This document shows, in pieces, positions 8,005-15,548 of a stretch of 39,074 nt of DNA (position 1 is its first letter; the number at the start of each line of letters is the position of its first letter). The stretch is from Acidobacteriota bacterium. Lineage in GTDB: Bacteria > Acidobacteriota > Blastocatellia > Pyrinomonadales > Pyrinomonadaceae. Under the pieces are notes generated by a model. It was not told the DNA's origin and did not search any database. It worked only from the letters and a program-made list of their open reading frames with translations. Made by a program: the position numbers and the translations under genes. The DNA lies in contig JADYZI010000212.1 of the NCBI GenBank assembly GCA_020853255.1, positions 1 to 39,074 of the forward strand. The letters are read 5' to 3'.

Positions 8005-9198
8005 ATGGCGTTCTCTCAAATAATGCGGACGATATTTTGCGGGATTCTAATACTGTCTTTCGTTATGAAAGCTGTTTATTCCCAGGACGAAGCGGTCAAC
8101 AAGCAACTCGCCAAGCGGGTTGTGCAGTCCGCAGGGGTTAGAAAGGGCGATGTCGTAATTATCGAGGGCGGGAAGCACATGGTTCCGATGATGGAAACGA
8201 TGGCGATCGAGGTGGTGATGGCGGGCGGGATGCCGGTCATGATGGTTGCGAGCGACCGTCTAGGGCGGGCGATCCTTAAGGACGCTCCGGACAGCTATCT
8301 GGAACAGGTGCCGACCTTCTGGGGTGAGTGGTACAAACATGCCAACGTTTACATCGGCCTACCGTACTACGAAGATCCGCAAGCCGTTACAAAGGACATA
8401 CCCAGTGACCGTTTCGAGAAGTACGCCAAATCGTACGAGTACTTTACCGGCATAAGAAACTCGCTACCGGTTCGCGAGGTCGGCATAATGTTCCCGACGA
8501 AGGCCGACGCCGAACAGAACGGAATGGACTTTGCGGGCTATTCGAAGAACGTTTGGGATGGCATCTACGCCGATTACAATTTGATCTCGAAGCAGGGTTC
8601 GAAGCTGCAGAAGATCTTGCAGGCAGCGAAAACCGTGAGGGTGACGACTCCGTCGGGCACCGATATCACATTTTCAATTGCCCCGGGCCGGCAGATCTTC
8701 GTCGATGACGGCATCATCACCGAAGAGGAAGGAAAATCGAAGATCTACACGGCCCGCTTCGTTGCGCTTCCCGCGGGGAGCGTTTATTTTGCTCCGCTTG
8801 AAACTTCGGCCAACGGAAAGGTTGTTGTTCCCCGGACCCGCTGCCGATCCGACCGTCATAAGAACGTAAGCTTTGAATTGAAGGACGGCAAGATGACGAA
8901 CCTGAAGGCCGGACCCTTCGCCGACTGCCTTAACGAAGAGTTCAGGCCGTTTTCGGGGCCGAAGGATGTTTTCGGTAGCTTTTGGATCGGGTTGAACCCG
9001 TCGCTAAAAAATGTCGAGGACGAGAAGGCCGACCTTCGTCATTACAACACCGCCGGAATGGTCCACATCGGACTTGGCGAAAATCGGCTCTACGGCGGCG
9101 CGAACAATTCGCGAACCGGAATAAACTTCCCGGTTTCGAACGCGACCGTGATTGTCGATGGCAAAGTGATCGTGAAGGACGGGAAATTGGTTTACTAA
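8005..9198 (+). CDS. Exported M29-type aminopeptidase homologue, probably non-catalytic
   Basis: 397 aa, with a GGAGGAG site (from 7993) ahead of ATG 8005 and a signal peptide about 1-26. The fold matches the M29 metallo-aminopeptidase family: N-terminal KGDVVIIEGG nucleotide-like strand, MMVASD, and the C-terminal block HIGLGENRLYGGANNS. In active M29 enzymes two metal glutamates lie in P-x-GE-x-(F/Y)-x-AP and GE-x-x-IG contexts, and an H-x-D motif lies near the C-terminus. Here these read PAGSVYFAP (Ser259), FGSFWIG (Ser325) and TGINFPV. His354 and Tyr363 of the remaining motif persist. I infer loss of metal binding and peptidase activity, perhaps leaving a binding or structural role. The signal peptide is also unusual for what is normally a cytoplasmic enzyme. 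Confidence 0.72.
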   Translation: MAFSQIMRTIFCGILILSFVMKAVYSQDEAVNKQLAKRVVQSAGVRKGDVVIIEGGKHMVPMMETMAIEVVMAGGMPVMMVASDRLGRAILKDAPDSYLEQVPTFWGEWYKHANVYIGLPYYEDPQAVTKDIPSDRFEKYAKSYEYFTGIRNSLPVREVGIMFPTKADAEQNGMDFAGYSKNVWDGIYADYNLISKQGSKLQKILQAAKTVRVTTPSGTDITFSIAPGRQIFVDDGIITEEEGKSKIYTARFVALPAGSVYFAPLETSANGKVVVPRTRCRSDRHKNVSFELKDGKMTNLKAGPFADCLNEEFRPFSGPKDVFGSFWIGLNPSLKNVEDEKADLRHYNTAGMVHIGLGENRLYGGANNSRTGINFPVSNATVIVDGKVIVKDGKLVY

Positions 9199-9233
9199 GG
9201 CAAGTGTGGGCCTGAGTGCCGAAGGAGGAAATC

Positions 9234-9923
9234 ATGAAAGAACTCATTGGAATAGTCGTCCTGTTTCTGATGTCGGCTTCGGCCTTTGGCCAGCCGACGC
9301 AGTCAAAGGCCGGGCCGCCGAGCCCAACGGGCTGGGGCAAGACCGGCACGGAACCGAAAAACTACGAAATGCACCTGGACACTTCAGTGAAACGCAGCGG
9401 CAATTCGAGCGCCGTCATCAGATCAACGGCATCTGTAACGAAAGACGGATTCGCGGCGTTCATCCAGTCGATCAAGCCGGACGAATTCCGCGGCAAGCGA
9501 TTAAGGCTTTCGGGTTACTTAAAGAGCGAGGGCGTCGCGGATTGGGGCGGCCTATGGCTGCGGATCGATGCCGCTGACCCTTCCATTATGCTCGAGTTCG
9601 ATAATATGGAGAATCGTCCGGTCAAAGGAACCTCAGACTGGAAGAAGTACGAGATCGTGCTAGATGTCCCGTCAGAAGCTGCAGAGATCGTGTACGGTTT
9701 TCTATTGAGCGGGAAAGGACAGGTTTGGGCTGACGATATTCAACTTGAAGAGGTTGGTAAAGATGCAGTCAAAACCGGCTCTCCGATAGACCCCAAACAC
9801 CTCAAGGAAGCCGAAGAGTTCAAAAGAAAGGATCCTGCGGCCCACGAGCGTTTTAACAAAAAGGCCCTCGAGGCCCGGGCGAAACGACCGATGAAACCTG
9901 TGAACCTTGGTTTTGAGAACTGA
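9234..9923 (+). CDS. Exported jelly-roll (carbohydrate-binding-like) protein
   Basis: 229 aa from ATG 9234, selected by AAGGAGG at 9222-9228. Signal peptide about 1-18 (LIGIVVLFLMSASAFGQ). Residues about 20-170 resemble the beta-sandwich domain often appended to AraC regulators and signalling proteins in this bacterial group: GYLKSEGV, GGLWLRID, NRPVKGTSDWKKYEIVLDVP and GKGQVWADDIQLEEV are its recurring blocks. The C-terminus (about 175-229) is charged and rich in Lys/Glu/Pro. It lies 35 bases after the aminopeptidase-like gene, so an operon is likely. A ligand cannot be named; carbohydrate binding is only suggested by the fold. Confidence 0.65.
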   Translation: MKELIGIVVLFLMSASAFGQPTQSKAGPPSPTGWGKTGTEPKNYEMHLDTSVKRSGNSSAVIRSTASVTKDGFAAFIQSIKPDEFRGKRLRLSGYLKSEGVADWGGLWLRIDAADPSIMLEFDNMENRPVKGTSDWKKYEIVLDVPSEAAEIVYGFLLSGKGQVWADDIQLEEVGKDAVKTGSPIDPKHLKEAEEFKRKDPAAHERFNKKALEARAKRPMKPVNLGFEN

Positions 9924-9966
9924 GGACGGTTATTGACGGATCGTTCGATACGATAAAGGAACCAGC

Positions 9967-10047
9967 GTGGCCTTGGAAAATCCGGTCACGTTTGTGGTGT
10001 TGCCGTATGAGACTTTCGGCGGTGCTGATGTGCGTTTCAATACCTAG
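9967..10047 (+). other. Possible 26-codon ORF or gene remnant
   Basis: GTG 9967 follows AAGGA (9956-9960) at six bases and opens a 26-codon frame ending TAG 10045-10047. The peptide contains NPVTFVVLPYETFGGADVRF, which reads like real protein sequence rather than random translation, but no family is recognised. It may be a short gene or the tail of a decayed one at the edge of the scar region. Confidence 0.2.
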
Positions 10048-10114
10048 AACCAATAACAGTCCGCCAGACAGTCGATTAACAGTAAAAGTGACAGAACCTT
10101 CCTGTGGAAGCAAA

Positions 10115-10501
10115 TCAGTCGACTATCGTTCGCCGAAATCTGTTGGAGTAATTTGGGTTAGAAACCAAATATTGAATAGCCTCCCCTTCGCTTAGTCCGC
10201 CGTCGTACCAGTATTGCCCGACGGTGGCGTTCGAACCGTCCTTCACCTCCACCTGCTTGTTCTCGCCGTCGTAAACGAACGTCCTGCCCTGTGCGTCGGC
10301 CGTCGTGTTGCCGGACGGATCGAAGCCGTAGCCGATGAGTTTGTTGGTCACGGGATCTATCTGCGGATTGCTGACTGCTTCTGCACAGCCGGGCGGCAGC
10401 GTCGTCGTATTTACCGTGTCGAAGCGACGATTTCCATATCGATCATAGCTGAAGGTCTGCTGCCAACCGGTTTGATTCGGGATCGTTTCGGCCGCCTTTT
10501 T
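10115..10501 (-). pseudogene. RHS/YD-repeat protein fragment
   Basis: Minus-strand translation gives a continuous frame with typical RHS blocks in order: AAETIPNQTGWQQTFSYD, RYGNRRFDTV, DPSGNTTADAQGRTF and YDGENKQVEV...GQYWYDG. Normal RHS proteins exceed 1000 aa and continue with a DG-x-RV block after YDG. Here that block is replaced by unrelated sequence (GLSEGEAIQYLVSN) and the frame closes at 10115. On the upstream side homology ends near 10500, exactly where the plus-strand SWIM-like relic begins. No start codon suits a functional protein. This is a decayed internal piece of a large cell-surface or toxin-type RHS gene. Confidence 0.75.
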
Positions 10502-10777
10502 GAACTTGTAAAAAACTCTCCGAGTTTAAACGAACTCGAACGTTACGAACCCTACCTAAAGAAAGACTATGCGAGCGAGATCGCTTTGTTATACGGCGAA
10601 GCCATCATCAGATATGCGATCAAAAATGTAGGACGACAGCATTACCAAACCATTGCCAGGTATTTATGAAGGCTCAAGAAACTTGGGTCGCCCGAAAAGA
10701 CAGCCGAGATCATTGAAAAACTCCGAGCGGAGTATCCTCAGCGTCGAGCAATGCAGGAAGAACTTGACCTTGTGTAG
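10499..10777 (+). pseudogene. C-terminal fragment of a SWIM zinc-finger-type protein
   Basis: A plus-strand frame from Phe at 10499 encodes a helical segment (ELVKNSPSLNELERYEPYL, NVGRQHYQTIARYL) that is interrupted by TGA at 10667-10669. The same frame then continues as RLKKLGSPEKTAEIIEKL ... YPQRRAMQEELDLV to TAG 10775-10777. The pattern resembles the C-terminal helical region of bacterial SWIM zinc-finger proteins; the SWIM motif itself is not present. The stop falls where an Arg would be expected, so a CGA to TGA transition is the simplest cause. The N-terminal majority is missing, cut at the RHS junction. Confidence 0.55.
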
Positions 10778-10785
10778 TCAGCAAA

Positions 10786-11535
10786 CTATTTCAGTGCCAT
10801 ATCGGAATCTGAATGTTCAAATGCAGAAGCCATCCGGTCAATTTCAGCTTTGTTCAAGCCGAGAGTTTGAGCAACGTCGCGCCATTTGGCGACCTCAGTG
10901 CCAACTTCTTTTACGATCGCTTTCGCTTCAACTTGGGACAATCTGAAAGCTTTTATTACTGATAAAGCCAGATCAAGCGACGCGGTGCCATCATCGAGAT
11001 CAATTGTCGTTGTTAGAATCCGAGGCTTTATTTCGACGGGAGTGGGGTTCCTGTCGTAGGCGGGTGACATGCGCCAGCCTTTGTGACGTTCGTAGAGGAA
11101 TCCGTGGTTGCGAAGGTGGTCGTCGGTGTTGGAGATCAGTATTCTGAAAACTATGCGTCGCCAGAGTTGTGCAAGATCGTTCGAAGGTTCTGCTCCATAT
11201 TGACGCAGTGCATCAGCGATCTCCAAGTAGCTGTGCGTATCGTTATCTTTTGCCTGAAGCATGCTCATAGCAGACAGGAATGGCACTCGGATATTTCGAT
11301 CACGATCGAATCGTCGAATGAGCAGCACAGGTTTCTCGGAAACATTTATCATTCTCCACGATGAGACGAGAACGCCGGCTTTTTCGGCAAGTGTCAACGC
11401 AACAGCTTCCCAGGCCACGACATTATGTTCGTCATCCTTACGTGGGAATTTGGCTATGGCAAGTTGATCGTCGGTATTGCTGGAGGCTTCATATTTGACT
11501 TGGTTGCTGGTTGGTTGGAGTGTTCTTTTTGTCAT
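10786..11535 (-). CDS. HipA-like Ser/Thr kinase domain, N-terminally truncated
   Basis: 249 aa from ATG 11535, against roughly 400 or more for complete HipA proteins. Present are LAIAKFPRKDDEHNVVAWE, LLIRRFDRD, the catalytic loop SNTDDHLRNHGF and the metal-binding SPAYDRNP, so the kinase core looks intact. Missing are the N-terminal subdomain and the Gly-rich GG-RPK-A segment that should precede LAIAKFP; in its place stands TSNQVKYEASSN. HipA kinases are toxins in HipBA modules (the E. coli enzyme phosphorylates glutamyl-tRNA synthetase). No HipB-type helix-turn-helix partner is visible nearby. It is probably a remnant or a non-functional kinase in the scar region, though the long undisturbed frame suggests recent truncation. 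Confidence 0.75.
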   Translation of the reverse strand: MTKRTLQPTSNQVKYEASSNTDDQLAIAKFPRKDDEHNVVAWEAVALTLAEKAGVLVSSWRMINVSEKPVLLIRRFDRDRNIRVPFLSAMSMLQAKDNDTHSYLEIADALRQYGAEPSNDLAQLWRRIVFRILISNTDDHLRNHGFLYERHKGWRMSPAYDRNPTPVEIKPRILTTTIDLDDGTASLDLALSVIKAFRLSQVEAKAIVKEVGTEVAKWRDVAQTLGLNKAEIDRMASAFEHSDSDMALK

Positions 11536-11837
11536 CGTATTCCGCTCACAACTCTCAATAATCATCGCTTCAAATCACGCTCGTTCAGAAACATCCTAAG
11601 GGTGGTTCAAAGCGGTTTCGAATGGCTCGTTTCTGCTTCATTGTGGCTGAAATTGCCTGCTTTTTCGTTGTCACTTGCTGACGCACGTTCTTGGCGATTT
11701 GGCTGATCGTGAGGTGCCGGAAATGATTGAAATTATCACGATAGAAAAGGCTGAGCTAATTGGGGGGAGATTTACAATTCCGGCCTGTATATTGTCACTG
11801 GCTAAGTATATGGGAAATCAAGGAGGAGATCTTAATC

Positions 11838-12143
11838 ATGCACTTGAAAAGCCTAGCCCTATTTGCCGTCGTAGTGTTGATGCAGCAATCTGGTTACCTT
11901 GATTTTGAAGAGCGAGCGCCGCGCTACGATATTCGTCAAGTATCCGTGGGTCAAACTAGCGTTTACTTCAAAATGGAGAATCGAGGCTGGAATTATGAAG
12001 GGCTTTCAATCCGCATATTCGACAAACTAATAACTTTAGGCGAAACCCGGCACCCGTGTCCGGTTTACTTGACCATCTCAGAATTTCGAAGGACGTGTGG
12101 AGGCGGCCTCAATAGACCAAACCGCCGCCACGGAAGCTGCTAG
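11838..12143 (+). CDS. Small exported hypothetical protein, apparently frameshifted
   Basis: 101 codons from ATG 11838, with a strong AGGAGGAG (11821-11828) nine bases before. The N-terminus (LKSLALFAVVVLMQQSG) is signal-like. The middle (YDIRQVSVGQTSVYFKMENR) reads like beta-strand protein. Near 12075-12090 the frame degrades into an Arg/Asn-rich tail. The +1 frame from 12073 reads cleanly to TGA at about 12222-12224 as FEGRVEAASIDQTAATEAARF ... LEEVKPKY, which looks like the true C-terminus. A single-base deletion or insertion near 12075 would explain this. The family is not recognised. Confidence 0.4.
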   Translation: MHLKSLALFAVVVLMQQSGYLDFEERAPRYDIRQVSVGQTSVYFKMENRGWNYEGLSIRIFDKLITLGETRHPCPVYLTISEFRRTCGGGLNRPNRRHGSC

Positions 12144-12430
12144 ATTTAGAATGGTCTCGTCTGTTGTAAAGGGCTTTTTCCGACACACGGATCGCCGTCT
12201 TGAAGAGGTGAAGCCGAAATATTGAATTTGTTCACATACGAATGGGCAGGAATCGGTCCGGATCGACCGTGACGGGAAAAAGAAAATGTTTATTAAGATG
12301 CTGATCCTGTTCTCGGTTAAGACGAACTGCAATTCTCACATAGTTTTTTGCAGTGACCTACGGAGCGCCCGGATTTAACGAAAGAAGAACCCGCTCGAAG
12401 TTCAAGTGTATACTACTCTCGGCAATTGGA
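12144..12430. other. Spacer before the kdp locus
   Basis: The first 80 bases probably hold the out-of-frame C-terminus of the preceding small gene. The rest is AT-rich with no convincing ORF and presumably contains the promoter for the histidine kinase gene, but I see no clear -35/-10 pair. A GTG at 12353 would extend the kinase by 26 unremarkable residues. Confidence 0.35.
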
Positions 12431-13576
12431 ATGAGAGAGACACTTAAATATTTCATTTCCGTTATCGTCGCCGCCGTACTGGTTGCAATGCTTGCCCCGT
12501 TCGCGTCTGTGATCGGTGCGACAACGGTCGCTTTGTCACTGCTCTTATTGGTTTTGTTGATCGCAACTATCTTCGGAAGCAGGCAGGCTTTAGCCGTTTC
12601 CATCTTTGCCGTGCTATGTTTTAATTTCTTCTTCCTTCCGCCACTTTATACTTTTACTATACAAGCCAAAGAGAACTGGGCTGCGTTTGCGGCGTTCATT
12701 GTCACGTCATTGGTTGCGGGCCAGTTGTCCGAATCTGCGCGACGCCGGGCGCAGGAATCAGAACATAGAAAGATAGAAATTGAGAGACTCTATACAAAAC
12801 TTCAGGACGCTTTTGAGGAGGCCAGTGAAGCGAAGGCGGTCAAGCGTAGCGAAAAACTGAAGTCCGCTTTGCTAGATGCGGTGACACATGATCTGAGAAC
12901 ACCGCTCACGTCGATCAAGGCCTCGGCCACGGCTCTGATGGAAGATTCGGTCATCGCCGATAAGGAAAGCCGCAACGAGCTGCTTGAGATAATCAATGAA
13001 GAAGCCGAACGGCTTAACAGATTTGTAGGTGGTATGGTGGATCTGGCCAAGATCGAAGCAGGAAAACTGAATCTTCGGCAGTCCTGGATCTCTGTGCGCG
13101 AAGTCATCGACAAAGCGATCGATCGCGCTCAGTTCCGCCTTGCCGACCATCGGCTCAAGGTCGAGTTGGAGCGTGAATTGCCATCGGTGCGTGTGGACGC
13201 GGACTCGGTTGAGGAGGTCATTTACACGCTTCTCGACAACGCTGCCAAGTATTCCTACGGTGGAACCGACATACGAGTCATGGCCTGGAGCGCAGAGGAT
13301 GAAACGGTCAAGATCGTTGTCGAAGATCAGGGTCGCGGCGTCGATCCGGAAGACCGCGAGCGCATTTTCGACAGGTTTTATCGAGCCGTGGACGATGACA
13401 TTCATTCAACCGGGGGCGGTTTGGGGCTGGGCTTGGCGATCGCTCGCGGTATCGCGGAATCGCAGGGCGGGCATATCTGGGTCGAAGGCGGATGCGACGG
13501 ATTCGTTACGCGGTTCGTCTTTCAAATACCGATCGGCGATAATGAAACGGATGAGTTGCGCCAGGATAGCGAATGA
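12431..13576 (+). CDS. kdpD: KdpD C-terminal half: DUF4118 sensor histidine kinase
   Basis: 381 aa from ATG 12431. Residues about 5-100 form the DUF4118 block of four TM helices typical of KdpD (VLCFNFFFLPPLYTFTIQ is a hallmark). Then come a coiled linker, a HisKA dimerisation domain with His153 in VTHDLRTPLTS, and a HATPase with N-box (LDNAAKYS), DQGRGVDPEDRERIFDRFY and GGGLGLGLAIARG. It lacks the N-terminal KdpD/USP region, which is encoded separately at 20166-21371. The product should autophosphorylate and pass phosphate to KdpE, whose start overlaps this stop (ATGA). An upstream GTG at 12353 is possible but adds no family-like residues. Confidence 0.88.
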   Translation: MRETLKYFISVIVAAVLVAMLAPFASVIGATTVALSLLLLVLLIATIFGSRQALAVSIFAVLCFNFFFLPPLYTFTIQAKENWAAFAAFIVTSLVAGQLSESARRRAQESEHRKIEIERLYTKLQDAFEEASEAKAVKRSEKLKSALLDAVTHDLRTPLTSIKASATALMEDSVIADKESRNELLEIINEEAERLNRFVGGMVDLAKIEAGKLNLRQSWISVREVIDKAIDRAQFRLADHRLKVELERELPSVRVDADSVEEVIYTLLDNAAKYSYGGTDIRVMAWSAEDETVKIVVEDQGRGVDPEDRERIFDRFYRAVDDDIHSTGGGLGLGLAIARGIAESQGGHIWVEGGCDGFVTRFVFQIPIGDNETDELRQDSE

Positions 13577-14271
13577 CCAATATGGAAGCGACGCGTGTCC
13601 TGTTAGTGGATGATGAACTTCAGATCACGCGGGTGCTGCGACGCGGATTTGCAGCTCCTCAGTATGAGGTTCGCACTGCTGCCGATGGCAGGAGCGGACT
13701 GGAGACTTTTCGTGATTTTCATCCGGAAATCGTGATCACGGATCTGCAGATGCCCGAGATGTCCGGGCTTGAACTTTGCCGTGAGATCCGTAAATTATCG
13801 AGTGTTCCAATAATTGTCCTTTCCGTAAAGGGTGAGGAAGAAACAAAGGTTGCAGCCCTGGACGCCGGAGCGGACGATTATGTGATGAAACCATTCGGGA
13901 TGGATGAACTCTTGGCACGCGTCAGGGCAGTTCTGCGAAGGGCTCCGGCAGTCAATGCAGAAGAGGAGGTCATCGCGGCAGGTGACTTTAAGATCGACTT
14001 AATTACGTACAAAATATCTGTTCGCGGTGCAGAAATTCACCTCACTCCAAAAGAATTAGAATTGCTGATCTTCCTTCTCAAGAACCACAGTAAGGTACTC
14101 ACGCACCGCACGATCTTGATATCGGTTTGGGGAGCAAATGCAGCAGAGCAGACCGAATATTTACGCGTCTTCCTCGGGAATCTTCGGAAAAAGATCGAAA
14201 TAAACTCTGCCAAACCGCAATATATCTTGACTGAGCCATGGGTCGGGTACCGCTTTAACCCTTCTGCCTGA
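13573..14271 (+). CDS. kdpE: KdpE response regulator (OmpR/PhoB family)
   Basis: 232 aa. Receiver domain about 7-120 with acidic pocket VDDE, phospho-acceptor Asp57 in VITDLQMPEMSG and Lys106 in VMKPFG. The C-terminal winged helix spans about 130-229 (LTPKELELLIFLLKN, VLTHRTILISVWG, YLRVFLGNLRKKIE, VGYRFNPSA). Its ATG overlaps the kinase stop by four bases, implying translational coupling and a cognate pair. It is expected to activate the downstream kdp genes under potassium limitation or osmotic stress. Confidence 0.92.
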   Translation: MTNMEATRVLLVDDELQITRVLRRGFAAPQYEVRTAADGRSGLETFRDFHPEIVITDLQMPEMSGLELCREIRKLSSVPIIVLSVKGEEETKVAALDAGADDYVMKPFGMDELLARVRAVLRRAPAVNAEEEVIAAGDFKIDLITYKISVRGAEIHLTPKELELLIFLLKNHSKVLTHRTILISVWGANAAEQTEYLRVFLGNLRKKIEINSAKPQYILTEPWVGYRFNPSA

Positions 14272-14368
14272 ATCTTTACGAACTCTTTATCAACCTTTTT
14301 CCCCGGTTTTATTTTCTACTTCGTACTCTCTAGTTGGAGGCCGTTGTATTAACGACGGAATTTAACAC
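14272..14368 (+). promoter_or_regulatory. kdp leader with candidate KdpE-binding T-rich repeats
   Basis: The 97-base gap contains a T-rich tract with CTTTA twice, 11 bases apart (TCTTTACGAACTCTTTATC, from 14273), which recalls the T-rich direct repeats bound by KdpE in E. coli. A small hairpin (CCGTTG 14341-14346, loop TATTAA, CGACGG 14353-14358, one G-T pair) lies just before the next ATG. Both are eye-found candidates only. Confidence 0.3.
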
Positions 14369-14719
14369 ATGAGGGAGATGGCATTACCGCGCAACGCAGT
14401 TGTAAATATTCGAAACGCCGCTTTGAGACATGATCGGCAACGCACGTTTTGGACGGCGGTCCTGCTCGGTTCCGGAATGCTCAGCATCCTGGCATTTCTG
14501 GGAGGATTTATGTGCAGCGCGGCGCCGTGGTTTCTCGATGACAACATCGAGTCTCGTACCGGGCTTGGTACCGGGTTGCTGATTGCCTTTTTCCAACTGC
14601 TGTTTCTCGTTGGCCATAGCCTCGACAAGATCAATGAGGCTGAAACCGCAATTAGAGTCGAACGATGCAGGCAGACAGGGATGGCGGGAGCACCAGATCC
14701 TAGGATGGAAAAGAAATGA
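14369..14719 (+). CDS. Two-TM membrane protein of the kdp operon
   Basis: 116 aa with two hydrophobic segments: about 30-52 (TAVLLGSGMLSILAFLGGFM) and about 68-84 (GLLIAFFQLLFLVGHSL). The N-terminus is basic and the C-terminus is charged, so both ends are predicted cytoplasmic. No family is recognised. It sits between kdpE and the beta-barrel gene, whose ATG overlaps its stop by four bases, so it is translated with the kdp transcript. A role in Kdp assembly or sensing is guesswork from position. ATG 14378 is an alternative start. Confidence 0.65.
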   Translation: MREMALPRNAVVNIRNAALRHDRQRTFWTAVLLGSGMLSILAFLGGFMCSAAPWFLDDNIESRTGLGTGLLIAFFQLLFLVGHSLDKINEAETAIRVERCRQTGMAGAPDPRMEKK

Positions 14720-15426
14720 AAAATACGATTTGCACTTATTTGTTTTTGATCTTGTCATTGGCCTTTTCCGGTTCATTGAACGCGCAGCAAACGATCTTCA
14801 ATGTGCCGTCAGCGGATGTACTTGACCGGGGTAAGGTCTACGGTGAGATCGACCTAAGCTTTAAGCCAAACTGTCAGGAAGCTCTTTGCAAGTTTTCGAG
14901 CTTTGTGCCGCGCATTGTGGTTGGAACGGGCGGGAATGTCGAGGTTGGCTTGAACGTAACTGGCAACATCCAGCCCGGCGCGGATTCGACGACGCTGGTG
15001 CCGACAGTGAAGTGGAAGTTTTACGAAAGCGAAAAAAAAGATCTAGCCTTGTTCGCCGGAACAAACTTTTATGTTCCGGTTCGGAATCGGTCCTATAACT
15101 TCGGAACCTACAGTTACGCCGCAGTCTCGAAATCGATCAGTAAGACCAGACTAACAGCTGGAGGATACGTTGCCAGCAAGAACGTCTTTGCGTCAAATGC
15201 GATCCGAGCGGGCGGGCAGTTTGCAATTGAGCAAACGATCAATAGCAAGCTCAGCGTTGCCGCTGACTGGATCACAGGAAAGCACTCAAGCGGCTACTTT
15301 ACGCCGGGCATTATTTACAAGCCGCATCCGAAGGTTACGACGTACTGGACGTACTCACTAGGCAACACGGGTGCGCGGAACGGAAACCATTTCTTTCTGT
15401 TCGAGGTTGGATACAACTTCAATTGA
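14716..15426 (+). CDS. Kdp-associated outer-membrane beta-barrel protein
   Basis: 236 aa. Signal peptide about 1-23 (LFLILSLAFSGSLNAQ). The remainder is alternating beta-strand sequence with Gly/aromatic pairs and ends in EVGYNFN, with the penultimate Phe typical of outer-membrane barrels read by the BAM complex. Two cysteines (NCQEALC) could form a disulphide. Overlapping starts place it in the kdp operon, 14 bases before a 35-aa membrane peptide and kdpF. It may be a porin or structural barrel supplying the periplasm with potassium, but the cargo is not shown by the sequence. Confidence 0.7.
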   Translation: MKNTICTYLFLILSLAFSGSLNAQQTIFNVPSADVLDRGKVYGEIDLSFKPNCQEALCKFSSFVPRIVVGTGGNVEVGLNVTGNIQPGADSTTLVPTVKWKFYESEKKDLALFAGTNFYVPVRNRSYNFGTYSYAAVSKSISKTRLTAGGYVASKNVFASNAIRAGGQFAIEQTINSKLSVAADWITGKHSSGYFTPGIIYKPHPKVTTYWTYSLGNTGARNGNHFFLFEVGYNFN

Positions 15427-15440
15427 TGGAGGCCCTATTA

Positions 15441-15548
15441 ATGCAGGATCTACTTTATATCGGCACCACGATACTTTTCTTTGTGCTTGCCCTCGGCTAT
15501 ATCGCGTTTTGCGGAAGACTCCGGAAGGAGAAGAAAGATGAGTATTGA
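15441..15548 (+). CDS. 35-aa single-TM peptide overlapping kdpF
   Basis: ATG 15441 has GGAGG (15428-15432) eight bases upstream. The 35-aa product has one TM helix (YIGTTILFFVLALGYIAFCG) followed by a highly charged tail (RLRKEKKDEY). Its stop (TGA 15546-15548) overlaps the kdpF start (15538) by 11 bases in another frame. The strong ribosome site, the TM design and the coupling to kdpF argue that it is a real small gene, perhaps a second KdpF-like accessory subunit. It is too short for routine gene calling. Confidence 0.65.
   Translation: MQDLLYIGTTILFFVLALGYIAFCGRLRKEKKDEY

Noticed and set aside
9853..10113. Minus-strand open frame of 86 codons downstream of the RHS relic
   Set aside because: It runs into the 3' end of a well-supported + gene and shows no continuity with the RHS frame.
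12078..12332. Minus-strand open frame of 84 codons before the kdp locus
   Set aside because: No ribosome site or family resemblance; the + strand holds a more coherent coding frame over the first half.
14272..14368. Possible c-di-AMP or other riboswitch ahead of the kdp genes
   Set aside because: The 97-base gap has no room for the known aptamer and shows only one small hairpin.
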